Notes under the pieces: model-generated
Databases searched by the model: none
What the model saw: the letters and a program-made list of their open reading frames with translations, nothing else
Told to the model about the DNA's origin: nothing
Part shown: positions 39,243-51,495 of the stretch, in pieces
Position numbering within the stretch: the stretch's first letter is position 1
Layout of the letters: every line of letters begins with the position of its first letter
Made by a program: the position numbers and the translations under genes
Source of the DNA: Dermatemys mawii
Lineage: Eukaryota > Chordata > Testudines > Dermatemydidae
Direction of reading: 5' to 3'
DNA: 64,000 nt
NCBI GenBank assembly: GCA_007922305.1
Contig: ML677460.1
Span: 221,028 to 285,027, forward strand

Positions 39243-40339
39243 ATACTCTATTGAAGCTGATTAGCTGGGGAATAATTTCAGAATTCTGTGTTAAGTGAGA
39301 GAGAAGGGATACAATAAGAAGAGAGCTGTGCACGGTAAAGGGAACTCTTCCTGCTCATCACACGAACATATTACTGTCTGGCATTTCGGAGCACATTTCC
39401 AAATCTGAAATCAGGTGTATTGGCAGTGGTGGTGTACTGAGTGGTGTACTGTGTAGAAGACTGCACAGTTTCTGCCCATATTATATTCATGCTATAGCTG
39501 TCCACTACAGCCAGCCAGAGTTAATTAGAGGGTCCAATGAGTGCCGCAGGGCACAGCCTAGCACTACGAAAACCTAGTTTTTGAACAAACTGTATGTGCT
39601 GCGAATATTGGCTCCCATTACCTGCCTTACTTAGAGCAGTGCGGCCAGGGCATCGACCACAGATACATCATAATGGCACCTTCCACTCAACACGTACTTC
39701 TTCTCTACCTTCTACAGTACCATGCAGCCCTGGCAGAATTTTGTCCTTAATGTGAACAGAAAACCTCTTTTGCTTGCTGTCTCCTGCACCTCCAACTTGT
39801 TAATATCTGACCACAATGAATATGCTGTTTTAAATATCTTAAGTAACCTTAGCTCCACCATAGACTTCTCAAGCATCTCACTATTAAACACTTTCATATC
39901 TGCCAGCATTTACAGACAAAACCCAGCATGTTCTAATGTGCATGTATTTGTACCAGTATTTATTAACTTGCATAAACATATGCTCGTTTACAAACAGACT
40001 GCCCATTTGTCCTACTTACACTTTCTCCGTACAACTTGATCAGCATTCATCCTATACCGACTTTCACTGCAACCCATCTTTACTCATATGTGCTGGCAAC
40101 GTACATATTCCCCAGACAAAACTTATTCCACTTCCTAACCCCATTCATGCCACACACCACCCCCATCATTCTGCATATACACACACTGAATACGTATAGC
40201 CACTCATTCTGTACTACCATCTCCGCACGCTACATCCATCCATTCTACATCCACCCATCTCTACTTCACACATTTCATTTTGAATACATCTCCCCACTCA
40301 TTCTACACACGCATTTAATCAGTTCCAAACAGTCTAAGC
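39243..40339. other. Intron, no gene recognised
   Basis: AT/pyrimidine-rich intron sequence following exon 14. From about 39.95 to 40.31 kb the plus strand is C/T/A-rich and almost free of G, giving long frames that are by-products. Confidence 0.45.
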
Positions 40340-40568
40340 CAGCATCTCTCAGACTTCTCCCTCCGCGGCCCCCTTCCACGTTCCAGAGTCCTCTCGTGGC
40401 CTGAGGGCGTGTCCACCAAAATGCCGCCGAATACAAAGCTTCCACTTTTGGCAGCATTTCGGTAGGACACAAATAGAATACCTCCACTTTCAGCAGCGTC
40501 CCAGGGCCGATCCTGTGGCGGTGCTGGGACACCGCAGCCCTGCGTACACCCCAATTTGAAGACTACTG
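40340..40568. mobile_element. hAT-type MITE, 229 bp
   Basis: Bounded by a perfect 8-bp target-site duplication GTCTAAGC (40332-40339 and 40569-40576). Ends are CAGCATCTCTCAGACTT and, inverted, CAGTAGTCTTCAAA, resembling hAT termini. No transposase. Confidence 0.75.
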
Positions 40569-40790
40569 GTCTAAGCTACATGAGAAAAGGGAACACCCAG
40601 ACACAGGCCTTAGCACTGATAGGTAAAACCAGGGGAAGGATCTTTTCTCTGTTTTCAGTGGAAGTCTCATCCAGGGTTGGAAGGGACCTCCATCCAGAGA
40701 AAGATCTGAAAACTCACGGTCTATGAGGAAAACTGGTAGAGTTGTAAGGTGCGCATTTTAAAAAAATTAACTAAGGTACTTTTATGGCCC

Positions 40791-42167
40791 TGTAATAAGG
40801 CAGTGACTTACCCTGCAGTGCCTCCTGCTGGTACATCCAGGGAATTAGCTCTTTCCAGTGTCTGGAGCACCCTTCTGCAGGCCAATATCCACTTGCTGCT
40901 GGCCCCGTGTCCCTTCTGGACCCAGGTGCCCTCTTCCCCGGGGTGCTGCACCTTGCCTCAGCCTATGGGCTACTGCTAGTCACCATCTAGCCCCCTTTCA
41001 CTGGGGCTGACTGCAGTCTGTCTAAGCCAGTCATGATAGGCAAGGAGAGTTGGCCTGCTGCCTCTGCCTACCCATGGGCTGCCCCCCTGCAACTCCACTA
41101 CCCCCTCTTGGGCCATCTCCTAGGCCCTGCAACCTGGGGAGGGGGTTCGAGGCCAGAGCTCCCCCAGCTCCTCTAGCCTACCCCCAACCCTGCTCCACTC
41201 TAGGAACCCTGTCAAGCTTCCCCAGCAGCCAGGCCTGTCTTCCTCCACAGCTAGAGGAGACTTTCTTCTGAACTCTAAACCAGCAGCCCTTTTATAAGGT
41301 CCAGCTGCCTCCTACCTGGGTCTGGCCCCAGCTGTGACTGCTTCCCAATCAGTCTGGGAGCTTGCTTCCTTGCAGCCACAACCCTTTCCTGGACTGTTTT
41401 AAGCCCTGTGACGGAGTCAGTCCAGAAGGGTATAGGAGAGTGCTGGAAGGCAGGTATATCAGCCTCAGGATGTGCAGATCCCTGTTCCCTGGATAACCAA
41501 ACAAAGGCTATTCCAGGCCAATCAAGACACCTGGGGTCAATTAAGAAGCTTCTAGAAAGCAACAGAAATATCTAGCCTGATTGGGACACCTGAAGCCAAT
41601 CAGGGGCTGGCTGAAACCAGTTAAAAACCTCCCAGTTAGTCAGGTGGGGGAGTCAAGGAGCTGGAGGAGAGGAAGCTTTGCTGCAACCTGAGGTAAGGGT
41701 GAAGCTAGGAAGAGGGAACCTTGGGGAAATAGCCCAGGGAATCAAAGCAGGATTAGTGGTGGAAGGAAAAGCCACCAACAGCTGCTACCATTAGGGTCCC
41801 TGGGCTGGAACCCGGAGTAGAGGGCAGGCCCGGGTTTCCCCCATCTCCTCCATACTTTACAGGAATCCTCTTGAGAGGAGAAACAAGACTCAGTTCATTA
41901 AGAAGGCCAAACTGTGCTTACTGAGCTCTACAGAGCAACAAAGACTGTGGGGTATCCCCCGCTTTCCACCTCCCCTACTGGCCTTTGATGAAGGTAACTC
42001 ACTAGGCGGTGACTCTTGCCAATTATACAGAGAGAGGAAGGTCACTCTGGGGCCTAGATGAGTGTCTGAGGCCCCTAAATCTGCCAGGAAGTGCAGGACC
42101 CACAAGTACAGACTCGGAGCTTTGTCACAGCCCCTTTTAGCCAGAGCGGGGTAACCACCCTGCTACA
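40791..42167. mobile_element. Outer solo LTR split by a younger LTR
   Basis: Begins TGTAATAAGG and ends ACCACCCTGCTACA; flanked by the 5-bp direct repeat GGCCC (40786-40790 and 42168-42172). Removing the inner LTR and one copy of its 4-bp duplication leaves about 650 bp. No internal retroviral genes are present. Confidence 0.65.
41407..42129. mobile_element. Inner solo LTR, 723 bp
   Basis: Begins TGTGACGGAGTC and ends GCTTTGTCACA, with inverted TGTGAC/GTCACA termini. A 4-bp direct repeat GCCC flanks it (41403-41406 and 42130-42133). It interrupts the outer LTR, so it is the younger insertion. Confidence 0.7.
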
Positions 42168-42194
42168 GGCCCCCATCCCCGTATAATCCCCCTC

Positions 42195-42370
42195 TCTCCA
42201 AATTCTTAAAGAATTTACCACTGCAACACTCCTGTGAGGTAAGGAACTGAGGCACAAAGAATATAAGGGACTTTTCCAAAGGTACACATAAAGTTTATAA
42301 CGGAAAAGGGAATTAAGTCCAGATCTCCCAACTCAGTTCTCTACCACTGAACTTTCTTACCAGACTGAGA
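42195..42370 (-). repeat. MIR-like SINE
   Basis: Minus-strand wording GTTCAGTGGTAGAGAACTGA, then a TGGACTTAATTCCC segment, then TGTGCCTCAGTTCCTTACCT, equivalent to head, box B and core of a MIR-like SINE. Confidence 0.6.
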
Positions 42371-43028
42371 CATAGCTTTGTAACAGATCAGAAAATGGTC
42401 AAAGGCTAGGAAACAAAGAAGCATTGTGAAGGGCTATGCCCCTTGCACCATGTTTGTTTATTTTCTTCAGTTTTCTTTCTGACAGAACATTTCAAAAACA
42501 TTCTACTAAGTTAGTGAATCCTGTTTAATTAAAAAAACCTTGCTTGTCTGACCATATCCAGATTTAACTGTTACTCTGCTCTGTCTCCACGTATTTGCTC
42601 GGTCAAGAGCTGATAGATAAGGCCACTGGTGGAATCTCCCTGTTCTCCATTTCCTCCCATTTTATTTATTCATTTAAATGAATGTTAAATTCATATGTAT
42701 TAAATACCAAAACCCACAATGAAAAAACAAAGGAAACAAAAGAAAAATATACCTCTAAATGTTTTGATGAAGAATAAAAGCCCTCAAACCCACTTCGGGT
42801 TCTCACAGTCATGAGGTCCAGAATCAGAATTATTCCTTTTATTACCTTAGATTCCACTTAATATTTTATTGACTATAATAAAAAAAGATTTTTCATCATT
42901 ATATTTTTCCTGGTCTTTATATAGCATTAGTTTTGGTTGAGAATATTGGTGTCATTTGTTCACACATTTTCATTCTGAAATCTTCACTAGCAATATGCTC
43001 TACTAACAGTTGGGATTTTTCCCTGTAG

Positions 43029-43343
43029 GAAGCAAACAGATCAGACTGGTGAATGGAGCGGATCACTGCTCTGGGAGAGTGGAGGTTTATAATGATGGCA
43101 CCTGGGGCACAGTCTGTGGTGATTACTGGGATCTACTGGCTTCGAATGTTGTTTGCAAACAACTGGGGTGTGGACACGTCATCAATAGAACTGTCTCTGC
43201 TTATTATGGGGAAGGATCAGGGCAGATCTGGCTGGACAAAGTGAAGTGCTCTGGAACTGAATCCTATCTCTGGGAATGTTCTTCTAGTAGATGGGGTCAG
43301 AATAACTGTGGACACAGCGAAGATGTAGGAGTAGTCTGCTCAG
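43029..43343 (+). CDS. SRCR exon 15 (subfamily A)
   Basis: A 315-bp phase 1-1 exon between tccctgtag and gtatgt. It reads [86 protein letters not shown] and DVGVVCSG with eight cysteines. The usual CDDSWD is CGDYWD. It is followed by exon 16 after only 159 bp, the shortest intron of the array. Confidence 0.93.
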
Positions 43344-43502
43344 GTATGTTCTATGAATTCTGTACTGAATCTTATTAAAGTGGAACTAGGAAGGTACCGT
43401 TCAGGACTAAATGGCTATAGCTCTCTTGAGACTCTCACTAAAAGCAGGTGTTAATCTTCTACATAGGAATATGATATTAACAGCTGGAATATTTCCCTAC
43501 AG

Positions 43503-43817
43503 GAAGCACACAGATCAGACTGGTGAATGGGTCAGATCGATGTGCTGGGAGAGTGGAGATTTATTACAATGGCACCTGGGGGACAGTCTGTGACGATTCC
43601 TGGGACACATCAGATGCCGATGTCGTTTGCCAAGAACTGGGATGTGGAAGCGCCATCAGTGCACCTGGCTCAGCTTATTACGGGAAAGGATCAGGGCAGA
43701 TCTGGCTGGATGATGTGAGTTGCTCTGGAAGCGAATCGTATCTTCGGGACTGTTCCTCCAGCAGATGGGGTCAGCACAACTGTGGGCATGGTGAAGATGC
43801 TGGAGTTCTCTGCTCAG
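43503..43817 (+). CDS. SRCR exon 16 (subfamily B)
   Basis: A 315-bp phase 1-1 exon between ttccctacag and gtctgt. It reads [89 protein letters not shown] and DAGVLCSG. Eight cysteines. The A-B pairing of exons 15 and 16 may represent the ancestral two-exon duplication unit. Confidence 0.94.
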
Positions 43818-44087
43818 GTCTGTTCTTTGAAAGCTTTATTGAATTTAATTAATAGGCGTTAATATAAGAGGTCAGTATTAACTAATAGAGAAGCCATAAA
43901 ACAGGAAGAAACTGAGTATGAAAGTGGAGAATCTCCTCTCCTATCACACAATTCTTTTGAGATATATGCCTTTGGAATGGTAACCAGAATTTCCAGCTCT
44001 GCCTAACCCAAGTGTTCAAAAATTATGAGTTATGACTAAAAAATGAGGAAATTGGTTTAAAATAAAGAGATTTAAAATCATATAATC

Positions 44088-44395
44088 CTAGAATCATAGT
44101 GGTGTAGTGTTAAAAGGGACCAGTGGGGTCAATGAATCTAACCCCTGCCAAGATGAAAGATGTGTTGTAGTTAAACCATCCAAGAAAGATGGCTATGCAG
44201 CCTCCTTCTGAAAACGTCCAGGGAAGGGGCTTCCATAACATCCCTAGGCTGACTGTTCCATTCTCCTACTGTGCTTAACATTAAGAAGTTTTTCCTGAGA
44301 TTGAATCTAAATCTGCTCTGCTGTAGTTTGAACCCATTACTTCTTGCCCTACCCTCTGTTTCAAGAGAGAGCAATTTTTCTCCATCTATTCATGT
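44088..44395 (-). mobile_element. CR1 LINE 3' end
   Basis: Minus-strand CR1 tail: the frame 44374-44171 reads RARSNGFKLQQSRFRFNLRK, then VGEWNSQPRDVMEAPSLDVF, the conserved C terminus of CR1 ORF2. Truncated at about 44395, after which unrelated sequence runs to about 45070. Confidence 0.75.
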
Positions 44396-45069
44396 CATGC
44401 TAACAGAAAGCAGAAGACTGGAAGTCCGAAGTGCAAGCAATGTGATATTTATTGGGATTAGTTTCAAGCAAGTATATCCAGAGCTCTGACACTGCAAAGC
44501 CTTTATCCCAGTGTTCAGTTCCCTCTTCCTTAGCAGGCATAATTATACCTGTAATGCCTGGTGTTGGTTCCATCCCTTAAAATTTATGGTCAAGTTCCAT
44601 TTTGGAGGGTCTTGAGTCTGGGGGCTTGGTACCACCTCCTTCATATCCCGTTGGAGGGGTAGGGAGTAAGGTTGTGTACCGGCCAATGCCAGGCCTTTCT
44701 TTGGCTTTTAGTGTTTCTTATGTCTCTCCTCACTCCCTCTTCTCCCTCCTAACTAGTTGCTTGATCAGATGGGGCAGCCGCACATTGGTGATGGCAAACC
44801 CCACAACGTCTCTGCTTTCCACTCAGTAAGTTACTTCAGGTGCTGGAGGCTCCTTCACCATCTCCCCTTGGCTGTGGAGACAGTGCTTGTTCTGAGTCAG
44901 CTGCCCTGGCTGGCCGATTACTGCTCCTTCCCTTCAAGGAGGGAGACAGCTAGCTCCTGACTCTTCCCCTGTTGGCACCAACCTGAGCCAGGCTCTTTTC
45001 ACCCCTGCCCCCATGCCTGGCTTACACTGCAGATATAGCATGGGGAGGCTAGCTGGGCCCAAAGACTCT

Positions 45070-46345
45070 TTAACACTTGATGTGCAGGCTGGCTGTTTCT
45101 TTTTTCATCAAGCAACCTACAATTGCATTTGCCTTTTTCCCAACAGCATCGCTCTGTTGACTCATGTTGAGTATGTGATCCAACACAATTCCCAGATCCT
45201 TCTCAGCAGTGCTGTTGCCAAGCCAGTTACCTCCCATTCCACATTTGTGCCTTTGATTTTTCTCCCTAAATATAGAACATTGCTTTTGTCTTTGCTGAAT
45301 TCCCTTTTTTTTAATCTGTAGCCCAGTTCTCCAATTTATTAGGATCTCCTTGAATTTTATCTCAAGTGTTGGCAACCCCCCAAGCTTTGTGCTATCTGCA
45401 AATTTGATCAGTCTGCTCTATATTCCTCCATCCAGGTCATTAATAAAGATGCTAAATAACACCAGATCCAGAACAGACCCCTGTGGAACCTCACTTGACA
45501 CCTCCCTCCAATCTGACACTATTCCATTAATAGTCAATCTTTGGTTGTGGTTGTTTAACCAATTACGTATCCACCTACTGGTAGTTCTGCCAAGCCCACA
45601 TTTCTCCAGCTTACTTATCAGAATGTCCTATGGGACTGTGTCAAAAGTCTTGCTAAAGTCCAGGTATATTATGGCCATTGCATTCCTTCATCCTCAAAAC
45701 CAATTACCGGTCTTAGGGCTTGTCTACACTACCGAGGGGGATTGATCTAAGTTCCACAATGTCAGCCACGTGAATAGCGTAGCTGAAGTCACCCTACTTA
45801 GATCTACTTACCGCGGGGTCTTCACTGTGGTAAGTTGACAGCTGATGCTCTCCTGTCAACTCTGCCAGTGCCTCTCGTTCCAGTGGAGTACCGGAGTTGA
45901 TGGGAGAGCACTCGTTGTTCAGTTTATCACATCTAGACTAGAAGCAATAAATCATCCCCCACTGGATCAATCGCTGCCCGTCAATCCAATGCAAAGTGCA
46001 GACAAGCCCTTAGAATAATATCAAACTGGTTCGACATGATTTGTTCTTAATAAATCCATGCAGGGTCCTAGTGATCATCCCTTCATCCTCCAGGTAATCA
46101 CAAATTGCTTGTTTTATACATTAGTAGTTTCCCAGGTATGTAGTCAGGATGCCCGGTCTATAGTTCCCCATCCTCCTTTTCCCCTTTTTTAAAGACAGGC
46201 ACTATGTTAATTCCTAGCCAGTCTTCCCAGACCTTTACTGTCATCCATGAATTTGCAAATATTATTGCCAGTGACACCGAGATTTCTTCAGCTAATTCCT
46301 TTAGCTCACTGGGGTGAATGAAATCAGGCCCTCTTGACATGATAT
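45070..46345 (-). mobile_element. CR1 LINE fragment, split by a MITE
   Basis: Minus-strand remnants include TAEKDLGIVLDHILNMSQQS, the region around 45.4-45.7 kb equivalent to VSSGVPQG, YLDFSKAFD, and FIHPSELKELAEEISVSLAI near 46.3 kb. A Harbinger-like MITE (45716-46009) interrupts it. The same CR1 in the same position recurs before exon 18. Confidence 0.75.
45716..46009. mobile_element. Harbinger-like MITE, 294 bp
   Basis: Terminal inverted repeats GGGCTTGTCTACACT and AGTGCAGACAAGCCC, flanked by the 3-bp duplication TTA (45713-45715 and 46010-46012) typical of PIF/Harbinger. It has no coding content and lies within the CR1. Confidence 0.8.
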
Positions 46346-46370
46346 TAATATGTGCAATTTATCCCTACAG

Positions 46371-46412
46371 GAAGCACACAGATCAGACTGGTGAATGGGT
46401 CAGATCGATGTG
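46371..46412 (+). CDS. SRCR exon 17, cut by an assembly gap
   Basis: After the acceptor atccctacag the first 42 bases encode [13 protein letters not shown], the standard opening of a subfamily A/B SRCR exon. The sequence then runs into ten Ns, after which CR1 sequence starts at once. About 270 bp of the exon and the following intron are absent. Which subfamily it belongs to cannot be decided. Confidence 0.85.
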
Positions 46413-46422
46413 NNNNNNNNNN
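46413..46422. other. Assembly gap (10 N)
   Basis: Ten Ns inside an exon. Because the exon remainder, its intron and the first part of the following CR1 are missing, the real missing length is likely to be much larger than ten bases. Confidence 0.99.
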
Positions 46423-46975
46423 TACTTGAGACCCCCTCCAATCTGACATCTTTCCATTAAAAGTTACCCTTTGTTTGCAGTGCTTTAACGAGGTATGTAT
46501 CGACTTAATAGCTGTTCTGCTAGGGCCACTTTTCTGCAGCTTACTTCTCAGAATGTCATGTGGGACTATGTCAGAAACCTTGCTGAAGTCCAGAAATATT
46601 ATGTCCACCATATTCCCCCTATGCCCAAATGAGTTACCCTGTCAAAGAAGGAAATCAAGCTGGTTTGGCATGGTTCGTTCATAGTAAATGAATACTGGGT
46701 GCTAGTGATCACCCCTTTATCCACCAATTGAATGTTTTATACATTAATCTAGTAGTTTCCAAGGTACTGACCTCAGACTCATACACCTATAGTTCCCTGG
46801 CTACTTCTTTTCCCCCTTTTTAAAGATGGGCACTACGTTAACCATTCCCCAGTCTTCTGGGACTTCTCCTGTCATCCATGAACTGGCTAATATTATTGCC
46901 ATTTGACCGAGATTCTTCAGCTAATTCCTTTAGCAGACGGGATGAACAACATTGAGCCCCACTGACTTGAATTCA
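46423..46975 (-). mobile_element. CR1 LINE fragment, duplicate of the one before exon 17
   Basis: Minus-strand fragments read VDIIFLDFSKVSDIVPHDIL and later CR1 motifs. Its wording (CCTCCAATCTGACA, TGTCCACCATATTCCC) and position just before an SRCR exon parallel 45470-46345, so exon and CR1 were duplicated together. Confidence 0.75.
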
Positions 46976-47035
46976 TTCAAATTAGTCAGAAGAAGATAGG
47001 AATATGATATTAAAAGCTGGATTTTTTCCTTACAG

Positions 47036-47350
47036 GAAGCACACAGATCAGACTGGTGAATTCGTCAGTTAGATGTGCTGGGAGAGTGGAGATTTATTAC
47101 AATGGCACCTGGGGGACAGTCTGTGACGATTCCTGGGACACATCAGATGCCAAAGTCGTTTGCCAAGAACTGGGATGCGGACGCGCCATCAGCGCACCTG
47201 GCTCAGCTCATTATGGGCAAGGATCAGGGCAGATCTGGCTGGATAATGTGAGTTGCTCTGGAAATGAATCGTATCTTCGGGACTGTTCCTCTAGAGGATG
47301 GGGTCAGCACAACTGTGGGCACGGTGAAGATGCTGGAGTTCTCTGCTCAG
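47036..47350 (+). CDS. SRCR exon 18 (subfamily B), last one in the window
   Basis: A 315-bp phase 1-1 exon between ttccttacag and gtctgt. It reads [78 protein letters not shown] and DAGVLCSG with eight cysteines. The conserved VNG is VNS, creating an NSS sequon; NGT, NVS and NES are also present. No further exon of the gene was recognised downstream. Confidence 0.93.
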
Positions 47351-47599
47351 GTCTGTTCTTTGAAAGTTTTATTGAATCTATTAGGGGGGTTATATAAAAG
47401 GTGGGTGTTAACTAACAGAGAAGCCATAAAATGCGAAGAACCTAAGTATAACAGTGGAGAGTCTCCTTCCTGGCCACACAATTCTTTTATTATATATTCC
47501 TGTGGGACGGTAACCAGACTTTCCAGTTGTGCCAAACCCAAGTGTTCAAAAATCATGAATCAGGCCTCAAAAATCTGAATCTGTCTAAAAATAATGTGA

Positions 47600-48005
47600 T
47601 TTAAAATCAAAGAATTACAAGGTTAGAAGGGACCACAGAGTCATTTAGTGGAATCCAGACTCCTTTTGAAAATGTCCCGTAAAGGGGCTTCCACAACCTC
47701 CGTAGATGGCCATCATATTCCAGTGGCCGACTGTTCTTCCAGTTAAGAAGTTTTTTTCTGAGATTTAATCTTAATGTGCTATGCTCTACTTTGTACCCAC
47801 TGCCTCTTGTCCTGCCCTCTGTGTCAAGAAAAACAATTTTTCTCCATCTTTTTTATGGCAGCCTTTCAAGTATTTGAAGTCCACTGTCATGTCCACCCTT
47901 AATCTCCTCCTTTCCAAACTAAACATACCCAGATCCTTCAGCCTCTGCTCATACGGCTTGGACTCCATTCCTTTAATCATCTTTGTCACTCACCTCTTGA
48001 TCCTT
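47600..48005 (-). mobile_element. CR1 LINE 3' end
   Basis: The minus-strand frame 47989-47786 reads MIKGMESKPYEQRLKDLGMF, then KYLKGCHKKDGEKLFFLTQR, the C terminus of CR1 ORF2, followed by the tail GGTTAGAAGGGACCACAGAG. Confidence 0.75.
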
Positions 48006-48522
48006 CAAAAGATGTGCTGAACAGGGAATTAATATAATGTTGGGTGCAAAACTAAGAGAGGAGTGGTAGAATGAGAAGACAGCTGTATGTGACAAAAGAG
48101 AAACACTTTGCTAGTCACATGATTGTTTCTGGCATTGTTTTCATTTGGATTGATAACAAACCATTCAGCTCCTGAGGGAAGAGTTCCAATCCATTTTTCG
48201 GTCAGAAGTGAGTAGTCTTGTTTTTCACCTTAGTCTCCATTGCGTACACCACAAATCTCACCACACAATTTTGCATAAATGGTAATCTCTGCTCAAGAAA
48301 GGTGAATAGCTGGAACAGCAGAGGGTTGTATCAGGCAGAGCTCTTTGGAAAATTGACACGATTACTGAGCCTAAATGAGCTCTGTTGAAAAATCTGGTCC
48401 AATGTGTTGATTTAATATTTTACAAATGTACAAAGTAATAAGAATGGTAAGCACAATCCTCTTTTTGGTCATAATGTCCCTTATGCTCCTTTAATGTGTG
48501 CCAAATTCACTTTCCTCTAGCT

Positions 48523-49341
48523 CAGGGGTGGGCAAACCTTTTGGCCCGAGGGCCACATTGAGGTTCAAAATTGTGCGGAGGGTCAGGTAGGGAAGGCTGT
48601 GCCTCCCGAAACGGCCTGGCCCTGCCCCTTATCCAACCCCCACCCACTTTCCGCCCCAACTGCCCCCCTCAGAACTGCTGACCCATCCAAACCCCTCCCC
48701 CCGCCGCTCTTTGTTCCTTGATCGCCCCCTCCTGAGACTCCCCCACTCTAACTGCCCCCACAGGAACCCACCCCATATCTAGCCCCCCCGCTATTTCTTC
48801 CCTGACTGCCCCCTCCCGACACCCTCCCACCCTAACCACCACCCCTGGAACCCCACCTCCTAAGCCCCCCTGTTCTTTGTTCCCTGACTGCCCCTCCCAA
48901 GACCCCCCCCACTCTAACTGTCACCCCTGGGACCCCATCCCCTGTCTAAACCCCCCTGCTCTTTGTTCCTTGACTGCCCCCTCCTGAGACCCTCCCACCA
49001 ATTAGGCCCCCCCCTTACTTACTGTGTTCAGGGAGACACTCCAGCCTAAGTGCGGGGCCCCGCGGCTCGGCCCGGCGGGGTCCCGCGGCTCGCAGCAGCA
49101 CTCTGCCCACCTTGGGGTCCCACGGCTCCCAGCCGCGTTCCACCCAGCGCTCCGGCCTGGGAGCGCGGGGCTCTGCAGCTTCCTGCGCTCGCCTGGCCTT
49201 GGAGTGCGGAGCCCCACGGCACCTGTCGCTAGGCCAGGAGCATGGGGCCACTGGCACCATGCCCCTGGCTGAGCTCGCGGGCCAGATAAAAATGGCTGGT
49301 GGGCCACATATGGCCCATGGGCCACAGTTTGCCCACCTCTG
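48523..49341. mobile_element. hAT-type MITE, 819 bp
   Basis: Starts CAGGGGTGGGCAAAC and ends GTTTGCCCACCTCTG; flanked by the perfect 8-bp duplication CTCTAGCT (48515-48522 and 49342-49349). The interior has a C-rich minisatellite-like part (48650-49010) and a CpG-rich part. The long frames here are compositional and not genes. Confidence 0.85.
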
Positions 49342-49774
49342 CTCTAGCTGCTCTTTCAGATGCCACTGTAACAGGCATATTCTTCTCTGAGTAATAGGTT
49401 CATCTCCCAGTGATGTTAGTATGGTGCAGACTGAGGGTAGTTTATTGGCCATGCTTTTTCAGGGAAATGCACTGAAATTAAAACTTTTTTAAATGATGTC
49501 AAGTTTAGGATGCAAGTGATAAACAGAGAACAATTTTTTTAAAGATTTATCTCCATATTTAATTATACAAAAACTATCTGGGGGACAGATTCCTTTTAAA
49601 TTGTTCTCAGCCATCATGTACCTCCTCATGTACCTACCTGAACCTGTCCACGCACACTCTTCTAAGTGGGTTTCCTCTTTAGATAGGCCCATTACAGCAA
49701 TTTAGAGGGGAATTTTCACAGGCCCTCCTTTGGATACTCTATTGAAGATTTAGGCACCCACTTCTGGGAACTCA

Positions 49775-50041
49775 GGCCTTATCTACACATAAAATTTAGA
49801 TCAATATAGCTACATTACTATAGGGTGTGAAAAATTAACATCCCCTGAGCACTGTAGCTATAATGACCTAACCCCTGCTGTAGACAAAACTAGGTCTGCA
49901 GAAGAATGCCTCCATTGATCTAGCTACCACTGCTTGGGAGGTAGAGAACCTACAGAAATGGGGAAAACCCCCATTCATTGCTGTGTCTACATTAGGGTGC
50001 TACAATGGCATAGTTAGAGCATCAATAGTGTGGACCAGTCC
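49775..50041. mobile_element. Harbinger-like MITE
   Basis: Ends GGCCTTATCTACACAT and AGTGTGGACCAGTCC are diverged versions of the termini of the 45.7-kb MITE. The flanks are TCA and TAA, so the 3-bp duplication appears mutated. Confidence 0.6.
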
Positions 50042-50112
50042 TAAGACAAGAAATGATGTTTTCACAGCAGAAGTGGAGTGGTGTTTGGTCTTTGCAAACC
50101 TACTCTTATCAT

Positions 50113-50270
50113 TGCAGAAGTGACAGAGAGTACTCACTTCATTGGATGCATACAGTGGGTACTAGCCCACGAAAGCTTATGCTTCAATACTTCAGTTAAA
50201 CCTTTAAGGTGCCACAGGACTCTTTGTCACTTCTGCAATTCCAGACTAATACGGCTACCTCTCTTACTCT
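50113..50270. repeat. Penelope 3' tail with inverted end
   Basis: Contains CATTGGATGCATACAGTGGG, AAGCTTATGCTTC and AAGGTGCCACAGGACTCTTTG, then CAGACTAATACGGCTACC. The first bases TTGCAGAAGTGACAGAGAG are the inverse of CTCTTTGTCACTTCTGCAA at 50219-50237, showing that it once was a head-to-head pair. Confidence 0.6.
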
Positions 50271-50274
50271 TATC

Positions 50275-51495
50275 ATTGGCATCCAATTTGTCTAAACTTG
50301 ACAGGTTGCCCAACCACTGAATTTTCAAAACCTCCCTACTCAGTGGTGCTGTATTCTCCTGGGGCTCTGATGTTCTCCCTCTTTCTAAATGTCACCATTT
50401 GTTTACAAACTGTCCTTATCTGTTGTGCAAAGTTTTCAAAAGCTTGGGCAGGATCTTGTTAGAAGGATATATATGCTGCCTCTCTTGCCTCTGCCTCTTT
50501 TCTCAGAAATGTCTCTTAATGTACAACCCAAACATGGTGAGATTCTTTACCACAATTCTCCTTGGTGCTTTCCTTCCATTGCACAATCTGCCAGTAGCCC
50601 CCAACCACGAAACCACCTCCTCTCTCTCTACTCTTCAACCTCTGTTCAATGTATGATATTCAGTTCTTTGCTTTTGAGTGCTTGAATTTTATACGTGATG
50701 TGGTGCAGTAAGTTTTTTCACTCAGGAAATCTTACTAGTATTTATTGGGATGTACATAAAGCTAATGGATCAAAAGTTGTCATGGGCCCAGTGAGAAGAA
50801 TAAAGAGGGGATAACATCTTATCCATACTTGTTATGGGTACACAGCCTTGTTATACTAGTGCATCTAAATATAGAGTGAGTAAATGGATTAGAATGTTTT
50901 CTATATATTTATCATATAATATAAATATTTAATATAATATTTTCAGGTTAGAGTCTGCATTCACTAAGAAGTGAAAATGGCTCTGGGCTGGAGAAAGACA
51001 ACCTCTCATGACCTAGACTATGAAGAATCTGAACATAGAATCCTTGGACCATCAATATAAGAATAAATGAGTTTAGATAAAATACAACATGAGGCAGCAA
51101 ACTCTATATGATCAGCTTCTTTCTCTGAGAAAAGCTTAGCTGTGGCACACTGATATAGTACTGTTCAGAGAGGCTTCTAAAGTTGCAGGAAATACAAGTG
51201 AATCTAGGAAAAAGTTGCCAAATTTCCTCTGTATAATTTTCCATTAATCAAATGGTATAGAATTTTCCTGCTTTTTTTATTCATGTAATTTTGTCAGCTT
51301 GAATTTCTGCTTTTCTTTAATTAAAATCTTTTCTAAAGTCATACCAAGATTTAATGCTTCTGTCCTGAGATGAATTGTGCAGCTTCCCAGTGACAAAGAT
51401 TAAACGAAATCACAGAGCAAGTGTCACCTCTGTGAGGAGAGGTGAGGGGACACCAACCACTTGAAGCAGCACCCTCCCCTCCAGCACCCCAACCC
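50275..51495. other. No gene recognised
   Basis: AT-rich, no splice-bounded open frame with family features and no repeat I can name. Confidence 0.4.

Noticed and set aside
49002..49452. Frames of 80-145 codons on both strands
   Set aside because: They lie within the CpG-rich part of the hAT MITE at 48523-49341 and its flank.
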